Shown here: positions 17,113-25,989 of the stretch, one piece after another
Position numbering within the stretch: the stretch's first letter is position 1
Layout: each line of letters begins with the position of its first letter
Assembly: GCA_009923805.1 (NCBI GenBank)
Contig: RFSY01000003.1
Span: 1-34,062 of the forward strand
From: Actinomycetota bacterium
GTDB lineage: Bacteria; Actinomycetota; Actinomycetes; Nanopelagicales; Nanopelagicaceae
Length of the DNA stretch: 34,062 bases
Direction of reading: 5' to 3'
Position numbers and translations under genes: made by a program
The notes under the pieces: generated by a model
Seen by the model: the letters and a program-made list of their open reading frames with translations, nothing else
Databases searched by the model: none
What the model was told of the DNA's origin: nothing

Positions 17113-18300
17113 ATGGGAATTTTGACCGGCTATAGAGTCCTAGATTGCAGTATTGCTATGGCAGGCCCCTTTGCTGCACAGCGACTTGGAGACTTAGGTG
17201 CTGAGGTAATAAAAATCGAACCAATTTCCGGTGAATGGCAGAGACATGTATCTGCTGGTGGCGCCAAGGGCAACCAAATCAATGTTTCTTTCTTATCATT
17301 GAACAGAAATAAGAAATCTGTAGCTCTTAATTTGAAATCTGAAGAGGGACTTTCAGTATTAAGTGATTTAGTAAAGTCATGTGATGTTTTCCTACAGAAC
17401 TACCGTCCAGGGGTTGCAAAACGCCTAGGAGTAGATTACGAAACACTTTCTCAGATTAATAAAGAACTTGTTTATGTCTCTATCTCCGGCTACGGTGAAA
17501 GCGGACCCTACGTTGATCGACCTGGCCAGGATATGCTCCTGCAAGCTCTCTCGGGTGCGATGCTTTCTGCAGGGCGAGCTAACCAATCACCAATACCATC
17601 TGGACATTTTTTGGTGGATGCTGTCACAGCTGCTGCTGCAAGTGAAGCAACTATTGCAGCGTTGCTGCACAGAGAACGGAGTAACGAGGGCCAGTTGGTC
17701 ACTATCAACATGCTTGATGTGATCACCACTCTTCAGATGCAGGAGTTATCAATCTACACAGTTGGCAAGATTGAACAACTACGTTCAGAACAACCCCATG
17801 CTCACTCTTATATTCGAGCACCATATGGAATCTTTGCCACCAAAAAAGATTTTATTGCAATTGCATTCCCATCATTAAAGCAGTTCGGAGAGCTCATTGG
17901 CGAACCTAGCTTTGAATCATATGATGATGAAAAAGATTCATGGGCTCACCGCGATGAGATTTTTGCGAAAACTCAGGAGCGCTTGCTCGCCAAAACTGCA
18001 GCGGAATGGCTAGCTCTATTTAGGGAGCACGGTATTTGGGCAGGAGAAGTCTATGGTTATAAAGAGTTAGTGAATGATCCTCAGATTGCACATAACAAGA
18101 CATTTGTTGAATATGACCATCCAACAGAAGGTCATATTAAAGCCCCAGGATTCCCTTATAGGTTTTCAAAATCACCTGCCGGTGTTTCCAAAGGTGCTCC
18201 TCTCATTGGGGAAGACACTCGAGATGTCTTGAAAAACTTGGGATATACGCAAGAAAAAATTGAGACACTCCTAAAATCAGGCAATGTAGCCGGGAAGTAG
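17113..18300 (+). CDS. CaiB/BaiF family (class III) CoA-transferase
   Basis: GYRVLDCSIAMAGPFAAQRLGDLGAEVIKIEPISGEWQR, FLSLNRNKKSVALNLKSEEG, GQDMLLQALSGAM. ATG 17113 (MGILTGYRVLD) is more plausible than 17089. Confidence 0.92.
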   Translation: MGILTGYRVLDCSIAMAGPFAAQRLGDLGAEVIKIEPISGEWQRHVSAGGAKGNQINVSFLSLNRNKKSVALNLKSEEGLSVLSDLVKSCDVFLQNYRPGVAKRLGVDYETLSQINKELVYVSISGYGESGPYVDRPGQDMLLQALSGAMLSAGRANQSPIPSGHFLVDAVTAAAASEATIAALLHRERSNEGQLVTINMLDVITTLQMQELSIYTVGKIEQLRSEQPHAHSYIRAPYGIFATKKDFIAIAFPSLKQFGELIGEPSFESYDDEKDSWAHRDEIFAKTQERLLAKTAAEWLALFREHGIWAGEVYGYKELVNDPQIAHNKTFVEYDHPTEGHIKAPGFPYRFSKSPAGVSKGAPLIGEDTRDVLKNLGYTQEKIETLLKSGNVAGK

Positions 18301-18305
18301 AGAAA

Positions 18306-19073
18306 ATGAGCGACATATTATTTGAAGTCAATGAGGCGATAGCAACTATTACTCTCAATCGTCCTGAGAAGTTAAATGCAATGAACCGCGGGATGACCAA
18401 ACTACTGCGTGAATATGTGGAGACGTGTAATTCCAACCCTGACATTAGAGTTGTAATTTTGACCTCTGAAGGAGAGCGCGCCTTTTGTGCAGGTTCAGAT
18501 ATCAATGATTTGGATAGTTATGAAACTCCTTGGGATTGGCGTACTCATTTTGGATACTGTGAAGCAATTCGATCCCTACGAAAGCCAGCAATTGCATCCA
18601 TCAATGGTTGGGCGCTTGGTGGTGGTTTAGAGATGGCTCTGGGATGCGACATTCGCATAGCCTCGACCAATGCTCATTTTGGTGCACCTGAAATTAAATT
18701 GGGCTGGATCGGCGGAGGTGGAATGACCGCGCTATTAGCAGGCGCTATTGGCTCTTCCAATACTGCAGTCATGATTATGACCGGCGAGCCTATCGATGCT
18801 GCGCAAGCTTTATCTTGGGGGCTTATAAGTGAATGTCTACAACCAGAGGAACTTAAATCCCGTGCATTGGAGTTGGCAAAGATGATTGCAGATCGTGCGC
18901 CCATCGCTGCAGAAAGTGCTAAGAGTAATCTCACTGCAGCATTTAGTATGAGTCGTGATTTAGCTATTGCTTACGAGCGAGACTTGCAAGTAATCGCATT
19001 TGCTACTGAAGATGCCAACGAAGGTAGATTGGCATTTAAGGAGAAAAGAAAGCCAATTTTCAAAAGGAAGTAA
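18306..19073 (+). CDS. Enoyl-CoA hydratase/isomerase family protein
   Basis: ITLNRPEKLNAMN, AFCAGSDINDL, INGWALGGGLEMALGCDIRIAS, FGAPEIKLGWIGGGG. Confidence 0.92.
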   Translation: MSDILFEVNEAIATITLNRPEKLNAMNRGMTKLLREYVETCNSNPDIRVVILTSEGERAFCAGSDINDLDSYETPWDWRTHFGYCEAIRSLRKPAIASINGWALGGGLEMALGCDIRIASTNAHFGAPEIKLGWIGGGGMTALLAGAIGSSNTAVMIMTGEPIDAAQALSWGLISECLQPEELKSRALELAKMIADRAPIAAESAKSNLTAAFSMSRDLAIAYERDLQVIAFATEDANEGRLAFKEKRKPIFKRK

Positions 19074-19074
19074 A

Positions 19075-21294
19075 TTGAAACTCATTTCTCCGAATTCTAG
19101 TCACTGGCTAGAGATTGATCCTGATTCCGGATTATTAATTCAGATAGGAAAAAAAGATTCCCGGACGCAACCGGTTAGAGGTGTTCGAACGAGATTGCTT
19201 CTAGAAATTGGTGGGCAGGAGAGACGCGCACCAACCGGAGGACTTGAGTACTTCGATACAGAGTTCTTATCGAACGTGAGGCGGGTTTCTGAACCAGCTT
19301 TCTTCTCACATTTGGGTTGGTCTGGATTTAAGGTACCAGTAAAAATCGGTGCAGTAGAAGCTTGCCTAGTATATAAATTTAATGAAATAGGCCCTGCGAT
19401 TTCGATTGCCTTGGATTTACTCAAGGCAAATGTGGTTGTCAGAAATATTACTTTCGAAATTGACTTTGAGTTAGTGGGTCAAAAATGGAAAGTTAATGCC
19501 CCAGGAAATGGCCTACGTGCTGATGTGGATCTTGCCGTAATCACGGAAACTGTAGGAATCTCGCCACTCGGTGGGCTGCGTGGTTCTTCAGCACTTATCC
19601 ATATTTCATCTGAGACGGAGTCACTAGTTCTTTGGCCGGATAATGAAATTGAAATTCCCGAAATTCTTCTCTCTTCACCAGGAAGCAACATTGCTGCCTT
19701 GGTAGTAAAGAGTAATTTTGGCTCAGATCTTTCACTGATTGATTCGATAGAAATACCTTTGTTAAGCCTGGATACGACTTTTTATCGATGGCAAGAATTC
19801 TCAGAAATTTTTGCGCAATGGCTTGAAAGCTGGGACATAACTTCACCGGCAAACCCTCCAACATGGGTGGGTCGAGCGATGATTTTTGAAGCGCAAATTG
19901 GATATTCGGTCTTCTCTCAAGTTAACAAGTACTCACCATATCCGCAGGTGCGAGATCTCATACAGGATCTAGATCGTATTTCGGCAATGGGTTTCTCTTG
20001 TATTCAGCTCATGCCAAAGCAGCCATATCCGAGTTATAACGTTCATGATTACGCAGATATAGAGATTTCTTACGGTGATATTTCCGAGATTAAAGAACTG
20101 ATTCAGAAGGCTCATGAATTAGGAATTAAAGTTATATTTGACGTGCTACTTCATGGAGTTCTAGATAAAGAGATAATCAAGCTTGCTGCAGATTCGGTTC
20201 GAAGTGGCCCCTATCGAGATCTGCTCAAGGGCGCGACCTCAGATAGTTTTAGCTCTGATGTTAAGGATTGGACTAATTACGAGATCGCCTGGTCGCGACA
20301 TATTCTAGATTTTGAACCCTATTGGTTTGCAGAAAGTCCAACTATAACAAAATTGGAATCAGAACATCCAGATTGGTTTTACCGCGATTCAAGCGGTGAA
20401 ATCATTGGCGTCTATACAAAGGCTTTTGATGCTCGCAACCTTGAATGGCAACGGTATTTTACTGATTCAATGTTTCATTTGCTCACAGAGTTAGATATTG
20501 ATGGTTTCCGGTTTGATGCACCCACGTACAATGACTTTTATAATTGGGCACCATGGGCTAGAGCTAGGGCTAGCGCCTCTGCATTAGCGTGCACTGGACT
20601 TTTTGAAGGTATGCGACCAATCTTTAAAAAATATAAAGAGGACTTTCTTTTTTATACTGAGCCTTCCGGACTTAGTCTCCGAAAATCTATGGACTTAAAT
20701 TACAATTATGATGAACAGTGGCTCGTTACTTCACTTGGTTCTCCTGGCAGCCAAAAAGACTGGGGAATCCGTTCAGCGAAAGATCTGGGGAATTGGATAA
20801 AAGATCGCGATTCCTTATTACCTTCCGGATCTATGACGGCACACCACATCGACTCCCACGATACTTTTTGGTGGCCTAGCTGGGGCGCCAAATGGCGCCG
20901 TGAGCAATTTGGTATTGAGATGGTTCGATTACTTACCTTGATCTTCGCTACTTTGCCTGGTCCATTCATGATGTTCGTAGGAGGAGAAGAGGGAATAGAA
21001 GACATACTTCCAAATCTGGCTAGATTAAAAAAAGAGAGAATTTGGCAAGAGGGAAGGGCAACTTGGTGGTGCGGGGAAGCAACCCCGGCAAACCTATTCG
21101 GTTTGACTCACACAATCGGTGGTAAATCTTTGACAGTCCTGGCCAATATGGGAGTAGATGAGATCGTAATCAGACCAGAGTTCAATCTGAAGAAGGTATC
21201 GACCGTATTTACTATCGGTGCAGATGCGCAATTGGAAGCTGAGATAACGATACCTGGCCGTTCCGGGATAGTGTTTTCACATGGAGATGAGTGA
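19075..21294 (+). CDS. GH13-like (alpha-amylase superfamily) glycosidase, start revised to TTG 19075
   Basis: FSCIQLMPKQPYPSYNVHDYADIEISYGDISEIKELIQKAHELGIKVIFDVLLHG; candidate nucleophile IDGFRFDAP, acid/base FYTEP, third Asp HIDSHDT. GGAAG precedes TTG, which begins just after the upstream stop. Confidence 0.75.
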   Translation: MKLISPNSSHWLEIDPDSGLLIQIGKKDSRTQPVRGVRTRLLLEIGGQERRAPTGGLEYFDTEFLSNVRRVSEPAFFSHLGWSGFKVPVKIGAVEACLVYKFNEIGPAISIALDLLKANVVVRNITFEIDFELVGQKWKVNAPGNGLRADVDLAVITETVGISPLGGLRGSSALIHISSETESLVLWPDNEIEIPEILLSSPGSNIAALVVKSNFGSDLSLIDSIEIPLLSLDTTFYRWQEFSEIFAQWLESWDITSPANPPTWVGRAMIFEAQIGYSVFSQVNKYSPYPQVRDLIQDLDRISAMGFSCIQLMPKQPYPSYNVHDYADIEISYGDISEIKELIQKAHELGIKVIFDVLLHGVLDKEIIKLAADSVRSGPYRDLLKGATSDSFSSDVKDWTNYEIAWSRHILDFEPYWFAESPTITKLESEHPDWFYRDSSGEIIGVYTKAFDARNLEWQRYFTDSMFHLLTELDIDGFRFDAPTYNDFYNWAPWARARASASALACTGLFEGMRPIFKKYKEDFLFYTEPSGLSLRKSMDLNYNYDEQWLVTSLGSPGSQKDWGIRSAKDLGNWIKDRDSLLPSGSMTAHHIDSHDTFWWPSWGAKWRREQFGIEMVRLLTLIFATLPGPFMMFVGGEEGIEDILPNLARLKKERIWQEGRATWWCGEATPANLFGLTHTIGGKSLTVLANMGVDEIVIRPEFNLKKVSTVFTIGADAQLEAEITIPGRSGIVFSHGDE

Positions 21295-21297
21295 TCT

Positions 21298-22017
21298 ATG
21301 AATGTAGTTCTAATAACTGGTGCCCATGGAGGAATTGGTCTTGAGACCTCAAGATTATTTAAAGAGCGTGGTTATGTAGTAATTGGTACGGATTTACTTG
21401 ACTCAACGGATTCAACTTTTGACAAGTTCTTTAAAGGAAGCGTGACTGATGAGAATATGTGGAAAGAAATTCATGATTATATTGCAACAAAGCATGGCCA
21501 ACTTGACGTTTTAGTCAACATCGCAGGGCGTAATTATTTTGATCAGATTGAAAATGCACAGCTTTCTGAGTGGCGAGATATGTTTGAGGTGAATGTAATT
21601 GGAATGGTTGCATCAATTAAGTATTTGAAATCTTTACTTAAGAAATCTGAGCACGGAGCTATTGTAAATATGAGTTCAATTTCAGCTGATATTGGTTCAG
21701 TTGGATATGCAGCATACTGCGCCACAAAAGGTGCAGTTGATTCACTCACAAAGTCTTTAGCTTTGGAGCTTGCCCCCGAGATTCGCGTAAATGCAATTGC
21801 CCCAGGTTGGATTGAAACTCCTTTCACTGTGGAAGGCTTGGAGAAATCTAATGATCCGGCTGCCTATCGCAAACAGGTCGAATCTATGCATGCACTTGAA
21901 CGTGTTGGCCTTCCAGGAGAGATTGCAAAATCCATTTTTTGGATTTCTAGCGCAGAGTCTTCATTCATGACAGGTTCGATAGTAGTTGTTGATGGTGGAT
22001 ACATCATCAACAATTGA
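21298..22017 (+). CDS. Short-chain dehydrogenase/reductase
   Basis: TGAHGGIGLETSRLF, NIAGRNYF, YCATKGAVDSLTKSLALELAPEIRVNAIAPGWIETPF, SFMTGSIVVVDGGYIINN. Confidence 0.88.
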   Translation: MNVVLITGAHGGIGLETSRLFKERGYVVIGTDLLDSTDSTFDKFFKGSVTDENMWKEIHDYIATKHGQLDVLVNIAGRNYFDQIENAQLSEWRDMFEVNVIGMVASIKYLKSLLKKSEHGAIVNMSSISADIGSVGYAAYCATKGAVDSLTKSLALELAPEIRVNAIAPGWIETPFTVEGLEKSNDPAAYRKQVESMHALERVGLPGEIAKSIFWISSAESSFMTGSIVVVDGGYIINN

Positions 22018-22088
22018 GATTGTTTCTCCACGTAGTAGAAATCAGTCTTTTGCTTCCCTTCTGTAACCCTTTGAGAATACGATTGGCC

Positions 22089-23321
22089 ATGAGCTCGAAA
22101 CGCAGCCCAGTGCTAGCCCTGGCTCTTACATCTATTCTTGCGTTCTCACTTCTGACTCCAGCTCTTGCGGCAAACCTTGACGATGGTTATCCGCAGAACA
22201 CAGCAGCACCTGGTCGCACATGCCCTAACGCAGATGAAGGATTTAAAACAGTTAGCGAATACAGCGGCAAAACTCTTATCTGCACAATGATCAACGGCGA
22301 GAAGAAATGGTGGATTGAGGGCGATCCACTTCCAGCACCAAAACCAACTCAAGCTCCTGCAACTAATAATTCTCAGCCACAATCGAGCGGATCTACTTCC
22401 ACCCCTGCAGCAACAACCGCACCTGTATTTGACTACACCCCGAAGTACAAACTGCCAGCAAGCGCGCTTTCAACCATGACCGTATTTGAAAACGTTACTT
22501 ATGCAACCAAATCTCCAACACAACATCTAGATATCTATATGCCAAAAGGCGTCACTAAACCTCCTCTGGTTGTCTGGACTCACGGCGGTGGCTTTATTTT
22601 CGGTGATGATGATTTTATGAAATACGATGAAAGTGCCAAGTTGCTTGAAGTATTTATCAAAAATGGAATCGCCGTGGCATCTGTTAATTACCGATTGGCC
22701 CAAGAGCAAATGTTTCCGGCTGCTGGAATTGACGCAAAGAGTGCGGTCCGATTCTTGCGGGCAAATGCGAGTAAATATGGATATGACCCAAAGAAGTTTG
22801 CAACTGGGGGAGATTCTGCTGGTTCCTATCTTGCCCTTATGTCGGCAATTACAGGCGATCAGCCTTCACCATTTGATGATCCAGCTGATCCCAATCGCAG
22901 AACATCAGCCGCAGTCTCAGTTGTAATTGCTCTATACGGCAATGTTGATATGTTTGAAATGCCCGCAAATAATAAGAAATATCCATGCGATCAGAGCAAG
23001 AACCCATTCCCTGTAGCGGAAGGAAATGACCATCCTTGGTTTGGTGATACTACTAAGCCAGATGTACAGGCAGCAATGAAATCTGCGGGTATGTATCCAT
23101 TTCTCAAGAGTTCAAAAGCACTTCCCACTTTCTATATCTTCCATGGCTTAGATGATTGCAGCGTGAGTCCTCATGACTCAATGAATCTTGATAAGGCAGT
23201 GAAGGTGCTGAAAGGGAAGAGCACGCTCACCCTTATTCCCGGTGCCATTCACGGGGGAGCTGGTGTGTGGACTGCAGTAATGAAAGCTGTGCCAGCAATT
23301 AAGAAATCCCTCACCAAATAA
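22089..23321 (+). CDS. Secreted alpha/beta hydrolase (BD-FAE/HSL-like esterase)
   Basis: ATG 22089 gives signal peptide MSSKRSPVLALALTSILAFSLLTPALA; Pro/Ser/Thr linker; VVWTHGGGFIFGDDD, TGGDSAGSYLALM, FIFHGLDDCSV, IHGGAGVW motifs. Confidence 0.83.
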   Translation: MSSKRSPVLALALTSILAFSLLTPALAANLDDGYPQNTAAPGRTCPNADEGFKTVSEYSGKTLICTMINGEKKWWIEGDPLPAPKPTQAPATNNSQPQSSGSTSTPAATTAPVFDYTPKYKLPASALSTMTVFENVTYATKSPTQHLDIYMPKGVTKPPLVVWTHGGGFIFGDDDFMKYDESAKLLEVFIKNGIAVASVNYRLAQEQMFPAAGIDAKSAVRFLRANASKYGYDPKKFATGGDSAGSYLALMSAITGDQPSPFDDPADPNRRTSAAVSVVIALYGNVDMFEMPANNKKYPCDQSKNPFPVAEGNDHPWFGDTTKPDVQAAMKSAGMYPFLKSSKALPTFYIFHGLDDCSVSPHDSMNLDKAVKVLKGKSTLTLIPGAIHGGAGVWTAVMKAVPAIKKSLTK

Positions 23322-23328
23322 TTATGAG

Positions 23329-24810
23329 TTAAATAGTTCCACGTTCTAAACCTTCGAGTACTTCGTGTGCGCGTTCTTTCAATTCAGGCAGATCGCTCAA
23401 GCGATTGAGTCCAAATACCTGTTGGCTCATACGGTGATTTTTCTTGAAGGTCTCTTTATGGCGATCAAGGAAATCCCAATACAAAGTCGTAAATGGGCAG
23501 GCCTTCTCGCCCACACGTAGCTTCGGGTCATATACACACGGCTTGCAATAGTTAGACATTCGCGAAATGTAGGCACCGCCTGCTGCATAGGGCTTAGTCA
23601 TCATCTGCCCGCCATCTGCGTGCACACCCATTCCAATGACGTTAGGAACCATCACCCACTCGGTGGCATCGATAAATACTTCACGCATCCAATCAAGAAA
23701 CTCTTGCGGATTGGTTCCAGTTACCAATGCCAAATTAGATAGAAGCATTAAGCGTGGGATGTGATGCACCCACGCACGTTCTTCGATATCGCCGATGGTC
23801 TCTTTTATGCAATTCATCTGGGTTTTGCTGGAATCAGTAAAGAGTGGCAGGAGTTTTCTAGATGCGCCCAACTGATTGTTATTGCGGTAATCAGCGCCCA
23901 AATACCAATACATTCCATTTACATATTCGCGCCAACCAATTACTTGGCGAATGAAGCCCTCAGCAGATTCAATCGGAATACGCCCGGTCTTAAACTTCTT
24001 CATCGCTGCATGGATAACTTCACTTGGGTGCAGTAATCCATTGTTGAGATATGGCGAAAGAAGCGAATGGTGAAGCGCCCAATTCTCACTAGTCATCGCA
24101 TCTTCCAGCGGACCAAATTCGGCAAAGTGGTTATTTACGAAGTTCTTTAATTGAGCAAGTGCGCCCTCGCGAGTAGTAGCCCAAGTATTAGTCGCAGTGT
24201 GAGCAAGTTCTGCAGCAACTTCATTGTCAATCTGATCGCGCTTGTGTTCTAGATATGCCGGACCTTCATATTTCTTTGGAGGTGGCAAGCGATTTTCTTT
24301 ATCAAAATTCCATGCTCCACCTACAGGATCTTTGCCTTCCATCAAGATATCAAGGCGCACACGTTGCTTTCGATAGAAGCTCTCCATGAGGTAGCTCTTC
24401 TGCTCATCAGCCCATGACTTAAAGAAGGGACGCGGCGTGAGAAAGAAATCATTCTCAACAAAAGTTACTTCATACTTTTTAAGGTCTTCATATTGCCTGA
24501 TTGAGCTGGGTTCAGCGCAGATAATTGGTAAGCCTTTATTTTTATCCTTGATTAATTGCAGACCAGCAATGGTTGTTGGTGCTTTTACATATTCAACCTT
24601 AAAGCCCTCAATTTCAAGTGAGTTGGCAAAGTGACGAGCACTAGAAATCAGAAAAAAAAGCCGTTCCTTATGCCACTTTCGCCCTGTAGTCATCCGAGCG
24701 CTTTCGACCATAGCAATCAGATCGGTTTTGGAATCGGCGCCTTTGAGAGCGCCGTAACTTCTGTGCAGGTGATCAAAGGGAATGTAGATGATTCTTTTTG
24801 GCGCTGACAT
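23329..24810 (-). CDS. Cryptochrome/photolyase-related protein of the FeS-BCP / PhrB (6-4 photolyase-like) family
   Basis: RIIYIPFDHLHRSYG...; QVIGWREYVNGMYWYLG; MLLSNLALVTGTNPQEFLDWM; MGVHADGGQMMTKPYAAGGAYISRMSNYCKPCVYDPKLRVGEKACPFTTLYWDF, with the earlier MNC completing four candidate Fe-S Cys. Confidence 0.92.
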   Translation of the reverse strand: MSAPKRIIYIPFDHLHRSYGALKGADSKTDLIAMVESARMTTGRKWHKERLFFLISSARHFANSLEIEGFKVEYVKAPTTIAGLQLIKDKNKGLPIICAEPSSIRQYEDLKKYEVTFVENDFFLTPRPFFKSWADEQKSYLMESFYRKQRVRLDILMEGKDPVGGAWNFDKENRLPPPKKYEGPAYLEHKRDQIDNEVAAELAHTATNTWATTREGALAQLKNFVNNHFAEFGPLEDAMTSENWALHHSLLSPYLNNGLLHPSEVIHAAMKKFKTGRIPIESAEGFIRQVIGWREYVNGMYWYLGADYRNNNQLGASRKLLPLFTDSSKTQMNCIKETIGDIEERAWVHHIPRLMLLSNLALVTGTNPQEFLDWMREVFIDATEWVMVPNVIGMGVHADGGQMMTKPYAAGGAYISRMSNYCKPCVYDPKLRVGEKACPFTTLYWDFLDRHKETFKKNHRMSQQVFGLNRLSDLPELKERAHEVLEGLERGTI

Positions 24811-24818
24811 ACAGTTAC

Positions 24819-25931
24819 TTATGCTTTAGTCGCTGCAATAACGCCGAGACACATCTCATCAGAAGAACCTTCACCCCACGTGACATAACGAGGAGCAAGT
24901 GACTTCAATTGGGGAATCTTCTGGCGAAGTGTGGGATCAAATGTGCATTCCACGCGGATGATGTCACCAGCTTTTACCGCTACAGGGCTTTTGAGGACAG
25001 TAGATGATTGGTCGTCAAAGTTGTAATTAGTTACATCGAGCAACAATTTTTCACTGGGTAATCCGGGGTTGAGTGTGAGCTTCAAAGAACGTCCCAGTAG
25101 GTGCATGTGTGGGGCTGCGGCAATAACTGTAAAACTTGAATTCATTACTTTGTCACACTGGGAAGTTAATGATGCAGCTGGCTTAAAGGGATCTTGTCCG
25201 CACAAGAGATTGATCCCAGCAGATTCAAAGGCACTTGTTGTGCTGGTGCGCGCTGCCAGATCAATGAGCGATTGTTTGCGATCACATAGTGGTCCAGTTA
25301 TCCCAGCAGGACAGGCTAATTCGACAGGGGCTGGAAAGAGTTCGACATGCAATTGTTTAACCGTTGCACCCTTTGCCGGAACAGTCTCCATGACAATCTT
25401 TGATTGATCAGTCTCAATCTTTCCACCTTGTGCTGCGAGCAAGTTGTAATGAACTTGCAGGACAAAACGTTCACCTTTTTTAAAGGGCGTTCCATACCCG
25501 GCAGGTGATACATCTTTTCCACGACCTGGAGCCCAAGAACTAAGCCAAGGAGAGGAGATAAATGTTGACAGCATTCCACCAAGCCCGGAACCGCCAAAGC
25601 ATGGCCAACCAGTTCCATTCTTATCGGCTGCAATTGCTTCAGGCAGATCTGCATCGGTAACCCGGAAAATAATTGCATGGTGGACATAATTTTTCTTCTG
25701 CGGGATGAATTGAATTGTTCGAATAATAGAATCTTCAGAAACTTTTGGGTCGAGCAAGAAGCAGCGATAGTCATCTGTGCCGTTATTGGGCGCACTAGGT
25801 AGATGAGCCTTCATCATGGTGACTGTGTATCGCTTCAACTTTGGAGTTGATGCTGCACCCGCACCGCTAGGTAGAAGAGATGCAGATAACACTGCGATAC
25901 CTAGAACAGAGAGAATGCGTAGCTTCATGGC
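24819..25931 (-). CDS. Secreted PHM-like copper type II monooxygenase domain protein (start revised to 25931)
   Basis: Signal peptide MKLRILSVLGIAVLSASLLPSGAGA; VHHAIIF, LQVHYN, APHMHLLGRSLKL, SSDEMCLG match the PHM copper-ligand pattern HH/H and HxH/M. Confidence 0.78.
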   Translation of the reverse strand, partial: AMKLRILSVLGIAVLSASLLPSGAGAASTPKLKRYTVTMMKAHLPSAPNNGTDDYRCFLLDPKVSEDSIIRTIQFIPQKKNYVHHAIIFRVTDADLPEAIAADKNGTGWPCFGGSGLGGMLSTFISSPWLSSWAPGRGKDVSPAGYGTPFKKGERFVLQVHYNLLAAQGGKIETDQSKIVMETVPAKGATVKQLHVELFPAPVELACPAGITGPLCDRKQSLIDLAARTSTTSAFESAGINLLCGQDPFKPAASLTSQCDKVMNSSFTVIAAAPHMHLLGRSLKLTLNPGLPSEKLLLDVTNYNFDDQSSTVLKSPVAVKAGDIIRVECTFDPTLRQKIPQLKSLAPRYVTWGEGSSDEMCLGVIAATKA

Positions 25932-25989
25932 AAGAGGATACCGAAATTCCCAAGGTGCAGCAGACTCGAAATCCAACTACCGTAGCGCA

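Noticed and set aside
25316-25795. 159-aa minus-strand ORF inside the PHM-like gene
   Set aside because: Alternate frame of the same strand within a gene carrying clear copper-ligand motifs; no recognisable domain.
25816-25989. N-terminal extension of the hydrolase-ABC fusion ORF
   Set aside because: Antisense to the 5' end of the PHM-like gene; GTG 25990 directly precedes a signal-peptide-like sequence, so the extension is probably not translated.
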